Source: Colocasia esculenta
Taxonomy: Eukaryota > Streptophyta > Magnoliopsida > Alismatales > Araceae
DNA: 64,000 nt
Reading direction: 5' to 3'
NCBI GenBank assembly: GCA_014218235.1
Contig: CM024753.1
Span: forward strand, 185,852,348 to 185,916,347
Shown here: one piece after another, positions 11,856-21,447 of the stretch
Layout of the letters: each line of letters starts with the position of its first letter
How positions within the stretch are numbered: the stretch's first letter is position 1
Program-made: the position numbers and the translations under genes
Notes under the pieces: model-generated
The model's database searches: none
Told to the model about the DNA's origin: nothing
What the model saw: only the letters and a program-made list of their open reading frames with translations

Positions 11856-13905
11856 TTACAAATTACACATGTCTAATTCCCTTCTAAGAGACGTAAATCT
11901 CTCTTTAGGTAAGACTTTTGTAAAGATATCTGCTAACTGATTTAGAGTATCTATAAAGGAAATATTTATGTTACCATTAGCTACATGATCTCTAATAAAA
12001 TGATATCTGACCTCTATATGTTTCGTCCTGGAGTGCTGAACTAGATTTTTCGTGAGATTTATCGCACTTGTGTTGTCGCACAGCAATGGGATGGTCTTCA
12101 TGTGCAATCGATAGTCATCAAGTTATTGCTTTCTCCATAGGAGTTGAGTGCAGCAGCTCCCAACAGCTACGTATTCACCTTCAGCTGTTGATAGTGCTAC
12201 TAAATTTTGCTTCTTTGAAGACCATGAAATCAAGCATCCTGCAAGAAATTGATAACCACCACTGGTACTTTTTCTATCTACTTTGCATCTAGCATAGTCA
12301 GCATCAGAATATCCAACTAAACTAGTTTCACATGATTTGTGATACCATAGTCCTAGGTCATGAGTTTTAGCTAAATATCTAAAGATTCTTTTAACAAATA
12401 TTAGATGAGATTCTTTAAGATCATATTGATATCTTGCACATATGCATTCACTAAATAAGATATCGGGCCTACTGGCTGTTAAATAAAGTAATGATCCTAT
12501 CATACCTCTATAAAGTTTTTGATCAACTTTCTTACCTTCCTTATCACTGTCTAACCTGGTAGATGTGCTCATTGGAGTGGACAGTGGTTTGGCATTTTCA
12601 AAACTAAATTTCTTTAGAAGTTTCTTGGTGTATTTTGCTTGACAAATATGAGTTCCTTCATTGCCTTGCTTTATTTGTAACCCAAGGAAATAGTTGAGCT
12701 CTCCCATCATGCTCATCTCAAATTCTCCCTGCATGAGCTTTTCAAAATACATACACAAGGATTCATCAGTAGAACCAAATATAATATCATCTACATAAAT
12801 TTACACAAGTAATATATTTTTATTATTTGATTTAATGAACAATGTGTTATCCACCTGCCCTCGAATAAAATCATGATTTAATAAGAATGCACTAAGTCTT
12901 TCATACCATGCTCTAGGTGCTTGCTTTAATCCATACAAAGCTTTATGTAATCTGAAAACATGATTTGGATAATCTAAATCATCAAAATCAGGAGGTTGTT
13001 CTACATAGACTTCCTCCTTTATATAACCATTTAGAAAAGCAGATTTTACATCCATTTGAAAAAGTTTGAAATCCAATGCACATGCATAAGAAAGTAAAAT
13101 TCTAATAGTCTCTAGTCTAGCCACTAGTGCATAGGTTTCATCGAAATCTATACCTTCCTCTTGGGAATAGTCTTAAGCAACCAGTCTAGCCTTGTTTCTA
13201 ATGATAACACCAGCTTCATCCAGTTTGTTCCTGAACACCCATTTAGTGCCAATCAAAGGATGATCTGATGGTCTCGGAACAAGGGACCAAACTTGATTTC
13301 TCCTGAACTGATTGAGTTCATCTTGCATGGCTAAAATCCAAGATTCATCAGACAGTGCTTCATTGACTGTCTTCGGTTCTATTTGAGATACAAATGCTAG
13401 ATAATCACAAAGAATAACATTACCTCTTGTTCTTACCCCAACTGATGGATCTCCAATCATGTTGTCTATAGGGTGATCCTTTTTGTACCTCCATTCCTTT
13501 GGAAGATCATCATGAATAATTTCTTTCTGTTGTAGTTCTTCCAAGGGTGGATCTTCATTATCTTTGATAGTTGTGTCCTTCAGTTTCTTGGAGAGATTTT
13601 CTACATTTTCATTATCACTATCGACTTCCTTTCTCAAGGAAGGGATAGACTCATCAAAAATAACATGAACAGCTTGTTCAATTAATAAACTTCATTTATT
13701 AAAAACTCTATAGCCTTTAGGTTTAGAAGTGTACCCTATAAAGATCCCTTCATCAGATTTGGGATCCAGCTTACCTATGTCTCTCTTACCATTGTTGTGA
13801 ATGAAGTATGGGCATCCAAACGTTCTGAGATGACTGATCTTGAGCTTCCTTTCCTTGTACAGCTCATATGCAGTCTTCTTCAGGATTGGTCCGATCCTGA
13901 CTCTA
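11856..13905 (-). pseudogene. L1 pol, 3' part: integrase C-terminus, RT, RNase H
   Basis: Copia reverse transcriptase and RNase H, read right to left. The integrase C-terminal part (FGCPYF-type motif) spans about 13905-13700, followed by the RT entry motif WVFRNKLDEAG (near 13230), MDVKSAFLNG (near 13040), YGLKQAPRAWYERL (near 12920), the catalytic YVDD (near 12790) and RNase H with DADYARCKVDRKS and ADIFTKVLPKERF at the end. In-frame stops include TAA at 13173-13175 (VA*DYSQ) and TAA at 12801-12803 just before YVDD; both look like CAA-to-TAA. The gene is split upstream by L2b at 13906-13910. It would have copied element RNA into DNA. Confidence 0.88.
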
Positions 13906-14104
13906 TTGATTGATGATCAGATTTTCCCCATGTAATTTAAATGAATTACATATCTATTTTGGTGATTAACAAAACTAAGACAATGTGCATCTCTAACATA
14001 TATTCTATGAGATTTGAGTACAGGAAATCTAACAAAGTAAAACAAGCTAAACTGGTAAGTATTCTTCATACTAGCAATTTAAAGTTCAAAGCATACAATT
14101 TTCT

Positions 14105-14830
14105 AAGTACTCATCGATTTTCTAGTTGTTACAACGATTTTCTTGGGATCATAACGATTTCCTCATTCACATCGATTTTTGGTTCTATAACGATTTCATA
14201 AGTCATTCCAATTTGTTTTGATTTTTATCTCATAACGATTTCATAAGTATCTTATCGACTTCGAGATCGCAACGATTTGCCTCTCACAACGATTCGCTAA
14301 GAGATCGCAACGATTTGCTCTTAGAATGATTCGATAAGTGTGCACATCGATTTCGAGCTCATAACAATTTGGTTATCACATCGATTTCTTAAGTGAGAAC
14401 AATGATTTGTTCTCACAACGATTTCTTAAGTGAGAACAATGATTTGCTCTCACAACGATTTCGGTCTCACAACGACTCATTAAGTCTCATAACGATTCGA
14501 TAAGTTACACACGACTCAGTCACTATAACGATTCATTAAGTTACATAACGACTTGGTCGCCGTAACGATTCGATACATTAAAACAACGATTTATTCACTA
14601 TATCGACTCGATAAGTGAAACAACGATTTGCTCATAACGATTTGTTGATAGTATCATAACGATTTGTCTCTACAACAATTCGGTTATTAATGCATAACGA
14701 TTTGTGTATACATCTACTTGCTTATGAATGTATAACGATTCACATGAATAACGACTCATCAACACAACGATTTCATAAGTCATGATCATATCAATTTCAT
14801 GGTGCATAACGACTTGATATTCAAACCTAT
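14105..14830. repeat. Clustered A(A/T)CGA(T/C)T motifs in L2b LTR
   Basis: Dozens of short motifs of the family AACGATTT / ATCGATTT / AACGACTC recur every 10-25 bases over about 0.7 kb. Some form two-motif units separated by taagtgaga-type spacers. Each core contains one CpG. The 3' LTR has the same array at 37970-38450 and 49965-50175. The related L1 LTR has the reverse-strand version, so the motif cluster is conserved between the two families. Confidence 0.8.
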
Positions 14831-15262
14831 TCTCAGATAGTTTGAAAAGTCAAAGTCTTCCCTTGCTTTTCTCTCACATCCATGCATTTATTATGACTGA
14901 ACATATCACTGCACTGCATGCAAATGATATCTTCTATTTTCATGCTTATACTGTAAACATCTTTTTAGAATAATAGAATGGAATTTCCATTTTGGTATAA
15001 AATCTTTCTTAACGTTGACTGACACTGAGAGACAGCTTAGCTGTTCATCGTTTAAGCTTTTAATGCAAACAGGTCTCTAACAGCACATCTCGATACAACG
15101 TTGGACACAATAGAAGCCGAAGGATATCAAAGAGGATTCTCTCTCTTTGCGTGCATGGAAAGCTAACGACCGTTGACTGAAAGCTCTACAGTGCCATGCA
15201 GTCTAACATAAACAAAAGCTTAGAGATAACGGATACTTCAACGTTCAATTTTCAAATGGAAG

Positions 15263-15273
15263 ACATATATAGA
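15263..15273 (+). promoter_or_regulatory. Candidate TATA box of L2b LTR promoter
   Basis: The string acatatataga lies about 0.73 kb before the LTR end and is preserved in the other LTR near 50625-50634. The position fits the U3/R border of the LTR promoter that would drive element RNA. The call rests on the TATA match and conservation only. Confidence 0.4.
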
Positions 15274-15546
15274 AGACTGAAGCTCCAGAAACAAGCATAG
15301 ATACACAACTTTTACGACAATCTTTTACAAGCTTCCTGCGAGCATCTGAAAGAGCGAAGCTTCACTCCTTTGCCTGTCATGCTCTTAGCTCTCTGCATTC
15401 ATTGTGTTAGCCTTGAGAGCTTCTATGTACTGAGAGTGTTCCTCATCGTAGATCTTTCCCTCTCAGTCGTTGCTTCAGATCGAGCGTTGGTCTTTAAGCT
15501 TGATCTAGGGGCATATCATCCCTTGAATACATTCCTGTGTTCTTTC

Positions 15547-15704
15547 CCTTCGTATAGAAGGAAGACCTGGTGGTTTCCAGGGTGTTTCTTTCCCTTCGTG
15601 TTGAAGGAATACTTGGTGGATTCCACGGTGTTTGTTTCCCTTCGTGTAGAAGGAAGACCTGGTGGGATCCAAGGTGTTGTAATTCCTCTTCGGGTTGTGA
15701 AGAG
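15547..15704. repeat. Tandem short hairpins in L2b LTR
   Basis: Three copies, 46 bp apart, of CCTTC-5 nt-GAAGG (15547-15561, 15593-15607, 15639-15653) are followed by a 6-bp stem CTCTTC-7 nt-GAAGAG (15686-15704). The same series is present in the 3' LTR (about 50895-51055). Similar CTCTTC/GAAGAG hairpins occur in the L1 LTR (about 3514-3590 and 54572-54650). Confidence 0.7.
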
Positions 15705-16000
15705 AAGACTAGTTGTGGCTGAATGTGTAAGTGTCCTTGAGGGGGACTATATCTTTGGGTAGTGAAATCCTGAGGTATTGCTCAGGGACTGGACGTTGGA
15801 CTCCTGTGGAGAGGAGATCCGAACCAGGATAAATCCTTGTGTAGTGTGATTGCTCTATGTGTGTTTGTTGTTAACTCTCACTAACACTAACATCTATCGA
15901 AGTGTGTTTTGTGTGATTGTTTTTGTGGACAGGTTTTAAAGTGATCAAAATTTTAACATCCCATTCACCTCCCCTCTGGGCTAGCTAGATGGGCAACAAG

Positions 16001-16012
16001 TGGTATCAGAGC
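16001..16012 (+). promoter_or_regulatory. Primer-binding site of L2b
   Basis: tggtatcagagc is the standard plant initiator-tRNA-Met complement. It is separated by two bases from the 5' LTR end. It primes first-strand synthesis. Confidence 0.92.
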
Positions 16013-16063
16013 TAGTCTCTTCGACAAAGAAGAAGATCCAACGATCTAAAGAGAAAAGATCAA

Positions 16064-17844
16064 ATGGCAGCCCAAGGTCATTTCAAAGGTCAGTCCGTTA
16101 ACAGGCCACTACTGTTCGATGGTGAAGACTACACATATTGGAAGATAAGAATGGAGTTCTTCTTACAAGGACTCGACTATCAGATCTGGTCGATTGTTGA
16201 AGAAGGTGATCTTCTAGTCACAAATGAGAAGGATAAATGGGCGGAAGATGACAAGAAGAAAATCTCTTTGAACTGCAAAGCCAAGAGTATCCTATGTTGT
16301 GCTCTTAGCAAGAAAGAGTTCAACCGTATATCAACCTGCAAATCCGCTATGGAAATGTGGGAGAAGCTAAGGATCACATATGAATGTACTGACAAGGTTA
16401 AAGAAACCAGAATAGACATTCTAGTAACACAGTATGAAAGGTTCCAAATGCAGCAAGGAGAATCCATTATTCAGATGTACAGCAGATTCACCGATATCAC
16501 TAATGGGTTAGCTGGTCTGGGTAAGACTTATCAGATGGGAGACATGATGAGGAAAATACTCAGATCCCTACCTGCCTCGTGGACTCCAAAGGTTACAGCA
16601 ATAGAGGAGGCTAATGACTTGAAGATAATGTCATTAGAGAAGCTCATTGGGTCCCTCATGGCCCATGAAATAAATATGGAAAGGATGGGAGAATCTTCTA
16701 GCAGAAAGAAGCATTCCAACGCACTCAAGGCAGAAGAAGATGAATCAGAGGAAGAATCGTATAGCTAAGAGAGCATGAACAGCAGTGAAGATGAAGAAGC
16801 AATGTTGTCCAGAAGATTACAAAGAATATTAGCTAAGAAAAAGAAATATCAGTCTGGTAGAAGATACTTCAAGAAGGGAGAGACTTCAAAAGGTCTGAAG
16901 TCAAAGATACAAAGAAAAATGAACCAATCTGCTATGAATGCAAGAAGCTAGGACATATCAAGGCAGAATGTCCGAAACTCAAGAAAGCTGAATTCAGAAA
17001 GAAAGATGGTTCCAAGAAATTCAGAAGGTATAAGAAGAAAGCTATGGTAGCAGCTTGGGACAACAGTAGCGACTCGGACAGCGAGTCAAGCTCAAGCAAT
17101 GAAGAAGAAGAAGAAGCAAACCTGGCATTCATGGCCAACATCGAAGACAAGGTAACATCAGACTCATCATTTTCTTTATGTAATGAATCAGATTCCGATA
17201 ATTTGGAAGAAGCTTTTAATGAACTATATTGTAAATACAAAGAAGTATGTAAACTACTAAAAATAAGTAAGAAAAACATCGCATGTCTAGAAAATACTAA
17301 CTCAGATGTAAAATTTGAAAATGAGCAAATGAAAAAACAAATTACGGAACTAAAAAGAAGAAACGATTTGTTATGTGAAGATCTGAAAAATAAAAATAAA
17401 CAGATAGTTAAACTAGAAAAACAAGAAACTCTAGATGAACTTAAAAAGGAGATTAACACACTAATTGAAGAAAATGAAAAGCTATTAAGTACATTAGATA
17501 AATTCACAAATGGAAAACCATCACTAATACTAAAAGGAGCTAGACGGTCATATAGAAAGAAACATGGATTAGGATACACACCTCCAGACAATGAAGAAAT
17601 AATAATACATCCTAAAACATATCCAACACCAAAGTTTATAGCTGAACAAGACACAACATATAAATCAAATTTTAAATACATTCTGAATGAAAAGATAACT
17701 AGAATATTATGTTGTAGCCATTGTAACAAGTTAGGTCACATCAAAATAACATGTCCAACTAAACATAAAAAATGGGTAATTAAGAAGAAAATGGATGATA
17801 CTAACCAATCAGGACCCAAAAGAACTTGGGTACCTAAAACTTAG
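16064..17844 (+). pseudogene. L2b gag (broken)
   Basis: Copia gag starting MAAQGHFKGQ at 16064, 63 bases after the PBS. The N-terminal UBN2/gag-polypeptide domain (YTYWKIRMEFFLQG, about residues 25-45) runs to a TAA stop ending at 16768. A frame change near 16890 follows. A first CCHC knuckle (CYECKKLGHIKAEC) lies at about 16930-16975. A long Glu/Lys-rich, probably coiled-coil stretch covers 17200-17500, and a second CCHC knuckle (CSHCNKLGHIKITC) lies at about 17710-17755. Two knuckles separated by a coiled-coil spacer match the related L1 gag (52350-54116). It would package element RNA; as read it cannot make one protein. Confidence 0.85.
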
Positions 17845-17847
17845 TGT

Positions 17848-18631
17848 CTTCATTGCAGGAAACCCTCGAGCATCTAAATGGTATTTGGATAGCGGATGCT
17901 CAAGGCATATGTCAGGAAACAGAAAGTTATTCTCTCATCTAGAAGCTGAAGAAGGCACAGTCACCTATGGAGACAATGGAAAAGGGACTGTGATAGGCAG
18001 TGGATCAGTAGGCAGAAAAGGCAAAATAGTGATTGAAGATGTGTTATGCGTCAAAGGACTGAAGCACAACCTCATCAGTATCAGCCAGCTGTGCGACAAA
18101 GGACATCAAGTCAGATTTCAAGAATCAAATTGCAGCATTATGAAGGATGGTGCAGTCATCTTTGAAGCCAACAGAGAAAAGAACTTGTACGTACTTTACC
18201 TAGAAGAACTAAAGATCAGGATATCTGTCTGGCCGCAAGCAAAGAGCAGTCAACTGAACTGTGGCATAGAAGATTGGGCCACTGTAGTCTGGATGGCATG
18301 AGAAAGTTTGATCAAGAGAAGCTTGGTGGAAGGCCTACCCAAAGTTAGCACAAAATGGATGGTGTTTGTGGGCCATGTGCAAAAGAAAGCACACCAAGTC
18401 ATCCTTCAAGTCAAAGACTGTGGTAACAACTCAAAACCCTTAGAAATTCTACTATGGATTTATTTGGGCCAATGAGAACCACAAGTCTTGGAGGAAAGAA
18501 TTTGGGTTTGTTATAGTAGATGATTTTCCAGGTTCACATGGGTTTCTTTCCTAGAACACAAAGGTGATACCTTTGACAGTTTTGTAAGCTTCAGCAAGAA
18601 GTACAGAAGGATAAGAAGTATAGTATCATTA
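17848..18631 (+). pseudogene. L2b protease and N-terminal integrase, cut by CACTA
   Basis: It continues the gag-pol reading. The aspartic protease active site WYLDSGCSRHMSG is at about 17878-17920 and is intact. The GAG-pre-integrase region (RLGHCSLDGMRK, read across a frame change near 18225-18300) and the beginning of the integrase core (about 18450-18631) follow, with further frame changes. The sequence ends at the tta TSD (18629-18631) of the CACTA element and resumes at 31165 in the same gene. Confidence 0.8.
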
Positions 18632-18731
18632 NNNNNNNNNNNNNNNNNNNNNNNNNNNNNNNNNNNNNNNNNNNNNNNNNNNNNNNNNNNNNNNNNNNNN
18701 NNNNNNNNNNNNNNNNNNNNNNNNNNNNNNN
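18632..18731. other. Assembly gap (100 Ns)
   Basis: Exactly 100 Ns, the usual placeholder for a gap of unknown size. It starts immediately after the CACTA target site tta and therefore hides the left terminal inverted repeat and probably the left subterminal repeats of that element. Confidence 0.97.
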
Positions 18732-20764
18732 AAACGACAGGGTTTTACGAGTTGGAGGTATTTTGTGAAAGGAAAGATTTGGAGCACACTCTTGTAAGAG
18801 AGTGCGTATATGTACCATCTTATCATTGAATATCTATTGTATCAAAATACCTAATTAAAAAATGATATGTATGTTCATCAGTTCTACGTAATGTCTTTCA
18901 AAATTTTTGATTGTGTAATGGGTATGATTTGGATATATGTGATTACCTAACACTCTTGAGTCAGTTAACGGATTAATTTGGGTTCTAATTGGAGAATGAT
19001 TACTAAAGATTAAGTTGGTGTTATTTCAAAAGACTTAAGTACCACTGTGTGGAATCAGCCACCCTCTGTCGGTAGCTTTTTTTTTTTTAAAAAATAATAT
19101 AGGTGAATGTGATGGAGAGAGATGGCAAGAAGGAAAGGAGAGATCACCTAGTATTAAGTAGAAGTATACTACATGAAACTTTGAGGGAAACGTAGATCTG
19201 CCGATCCTCGAGTCCAACAAATTTCATAAGTTTTTTTCAATGCTCAGATTAATCAACTGATATGATATGTAGTTAATGCACAACTAATAGTTTAAACTGT
19301 TTGGATAGATTTCAAATCTGTTTATTCTAAGTTGGACTGACGTGCTATTATTTTTTTCATATTCCTGGCACTTGATACCAAATTGGCCAACCTGGGTATG
19401 GAGTACCTAGTAGCCATAGCAGTATCGCATTCATCAAACATCTTTATCAGGGAGCTGTCCCCCTCAATAAAAATGTCCCCTAAAATTAACACTAATAAAA
19501 TAGAACAGAGATAATTTTCAAATATCTAATCCAATATCTTTACCCTAATTTTTATTATCAATATTGTCCCGATTGTGTATTCCTGTATGGCATTACCGTT
19601 AGAGTAGAAAGAATATTTTATTAGGAATATAAAATTAAGACATTTCACCAAAGAGATAACTACAAGTAATGCATTTTAGGTCATATGGACTGCCATTCTT
19701 CAAGGGTTCTCAAATTAAAATAAAAAAGAGAGAAAGGATAAGATGGGGGAGGAGAACAGAGAAGCCCTAAAAATTAGTATGCGAAATAATCTCAATATAT
19801 ACATGAGCTTAACTATCTTCTCCAAACCCCAAAATGGGGCTATCTAGAATCTTACGGAAATAATGAACGTCTTATTGATGGCAACGGCCGTTTTGTACCA
19901 GAACAAAATTGACAATAAGAAACAAAGACACATTAGTAATATGCCAAACTGAACTCGTCTACTCAGCTCATCTCAGCTCAATGTTAAAATCTCGCCACTC
20001 TAATAAGATATACATCCAATTTAGGAAAACAAAATTAGTACGAACTCTTCCTTCTAGACATTAGTTTAGTTTACGCTTAATTGTTCACTTTAAGTTTAAT
20101 GATTAGTATTACACTTCTTATTTGAATGTATTTGCTTATTATTGCACTTGATTATATGTAATTTTATTACACTTGATTAGTATTGTAGTTTTTACATTTT
20201 TGTAATTAATCAGCTTATTACTTTGAAGAATTAAAACTTAAAACCATGGGGAGCAGACTTCGGTTTCATGGGCCTCATATGTTCTCAATAAACTTAAATA
20301 TTTTATATCTTGTTACAATAAGTTTCATGTTGGGAGTTTTGGCCAAAACCAATTAGAACGCATGATTATAGGGCTTTCCACAAAATCGTGATTCTCCATA
20401 TAAAATGCCAATTCTGATTGATTCGTCGCGACCCACTATGTGGATGCCAATTCTGCTTAAATTGGTGGCACACACTATGGACTATGTTCTTAATTATATT
20501 CAAAGCTTTTGGTAAATTAAGTTATTTATTATTTATCTTGCTCGCTGTTATTTTTTTACGCTTGACATGAAAATAAACAATGCAATGACTTTCTTTGTTA
20601 AACATATGTTTACTTTCACAAATTTCACACTGCAAGTTAATCATTCAACATTCGTATGTTTATTTGTAGCCATTTGAGAGATTTTTTCATATTTACCATA
20701 TTATGATTAATTTCATATTTTAATTACTCATGAATAAAATGTTATTAATTTTTTTTTGTAATTA
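18732..20764. other. AT-rich left part of the CACTA element, no gene seen
   Basis: About 2 kb with no convincing ORF, splice pattern or known repeat on either strand. By the TSD argument it lies inside the CACTA element. It has none of the CCGACGG motifs found at the right end, so the left subterminal region must lie in the gap or be lost. Captured non-coding host DNA is possible but not shown. Confidence 0.5.
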
Positions 20765-20899
20765 GTGATGAGAGTTCGCGATTGGAAATTAGACTCAAAG
20801 AAGAACAAATGTCCAACGTATCAAAGTACTTGTTTGTTTGAACGTAAAATATTTCCGCTCGATATTCGAAGATTGCATGATGGTTTACTTTTGGTGAAA

Positions 20900-21270
20900 G
20901 AGAAGATGACGAAAATCATAAAGATTATTCGGAAGAAGAAAGACAAAGTTTAGAAAATAATAGTGGATTATCTGTTATTGTTCAAGATGAAAAAGGAGTG
21001 CGATATTCTGTAATCTTACGACGCAGTTGGTGTGCTAGTATGTACATGTTTATTGGAAAAGACTGGTGTAAATTTGTGAAAAATAATTGTGTCAAAGAAT
21101 TTGACATTCTCAAAGTTATGTCTTCCCATTATGTACGAAGAGATGTATTTGGCAAACTATATTTAGGGATATCAGTGGTTAGTTCACTCCCTAGGAAATC
21201 TACTGAGAAGCTGGTGAATAAAGAGCCGATCAAGTGGTGGTGGCCTAATATGAAGACATCACGGTTTGTG
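20900..21270 (+). pseudogene. B3 DNA-binding-domain-like fragment (captured?)
   Basis: An open stretch first encodes an acidic linker (GEREDDENHKDYSEEERQ, from about 20900), then a segment with the pattern of the second half of a plant B3 domain: G-V-R-Y-S-V-I-L, then MYMFIGKDWCKFVKNN, then VKEFDIL (about 20989-21117). B3 domains of REM/VRN1-type plant transcription factors have Y/W-x-V-x-L, a GW/DW-x-x-F-V-x-x-N block and a following G/F-D. The N-terminal half is not clear: the frame upstream has a stop at about 20880, and the open frame 20765-20953 is in another frame. B3 domains are not part of CACTA transposases, so I infer capture of a host gene fragment. A chance resemblance remains possible. 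Confidence 0.5.
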
Positions 21271-21447
21271 TTGTTTTTAATGTTCAATACCATTAAGTAT
21301 TTATATAGTGCTCAAATTTATTTGATATTCATGTATGTTTACTCTTCATTTATTTTTACGTCAACGCTTTATTTCACCCATTAGCTCTGGGACTCTCCAT
21401 ATAACGTATGTACGGTACCGTGACATGACATTTAATATGTAGGAAAA

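Larger units (their letters stand above)
13911..15998 (+). repeat. 5' LTR of L2b (2088 bp)
   Basis: It begins TGATGATCAG and ends GGGCAACA, two bases before the PBS. It matches 37765-38454 and 49965-51336, with several percent difference by eye, so the element is not recent. Its first half (about 14100-14830) is crowded with AACGATTT, ATCGATTT and AACGACTC motifs. Its second half has a TATA-like site and a set of small hairpins (15547-15704). The open frame 15370-15762 lies entirely within LTR sequence and is not a gene. Confidence 0.9.

Noticed and set aside
14105..14830. Possible CRISPR-like or telomere-like array
   Set aside because: Motifs are short, variable and irregularly spaced with no unique spacers, and lie inside an LTR of a plant retrotransposon.
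15370..15762. 130-codon + strand frame
   Set aside because: Lies wholly inside the L2b 5' LTR. The other LTR copy breaks it, and it has no recognisable domain.
16932..17729. 265-codon - strand frame rich in Ser/Leu/Phe
   Set aside because: Antisense to the Glu/Lys-rich spacer of the L2b gag; low complexity keeps it open.
18732..20764. Possible host gene between the gap and the B3-like fragment
   Set aside because: No frame over about 60 codons with plausible composition, no consistent splice chain and no recognisable domain on either strand.
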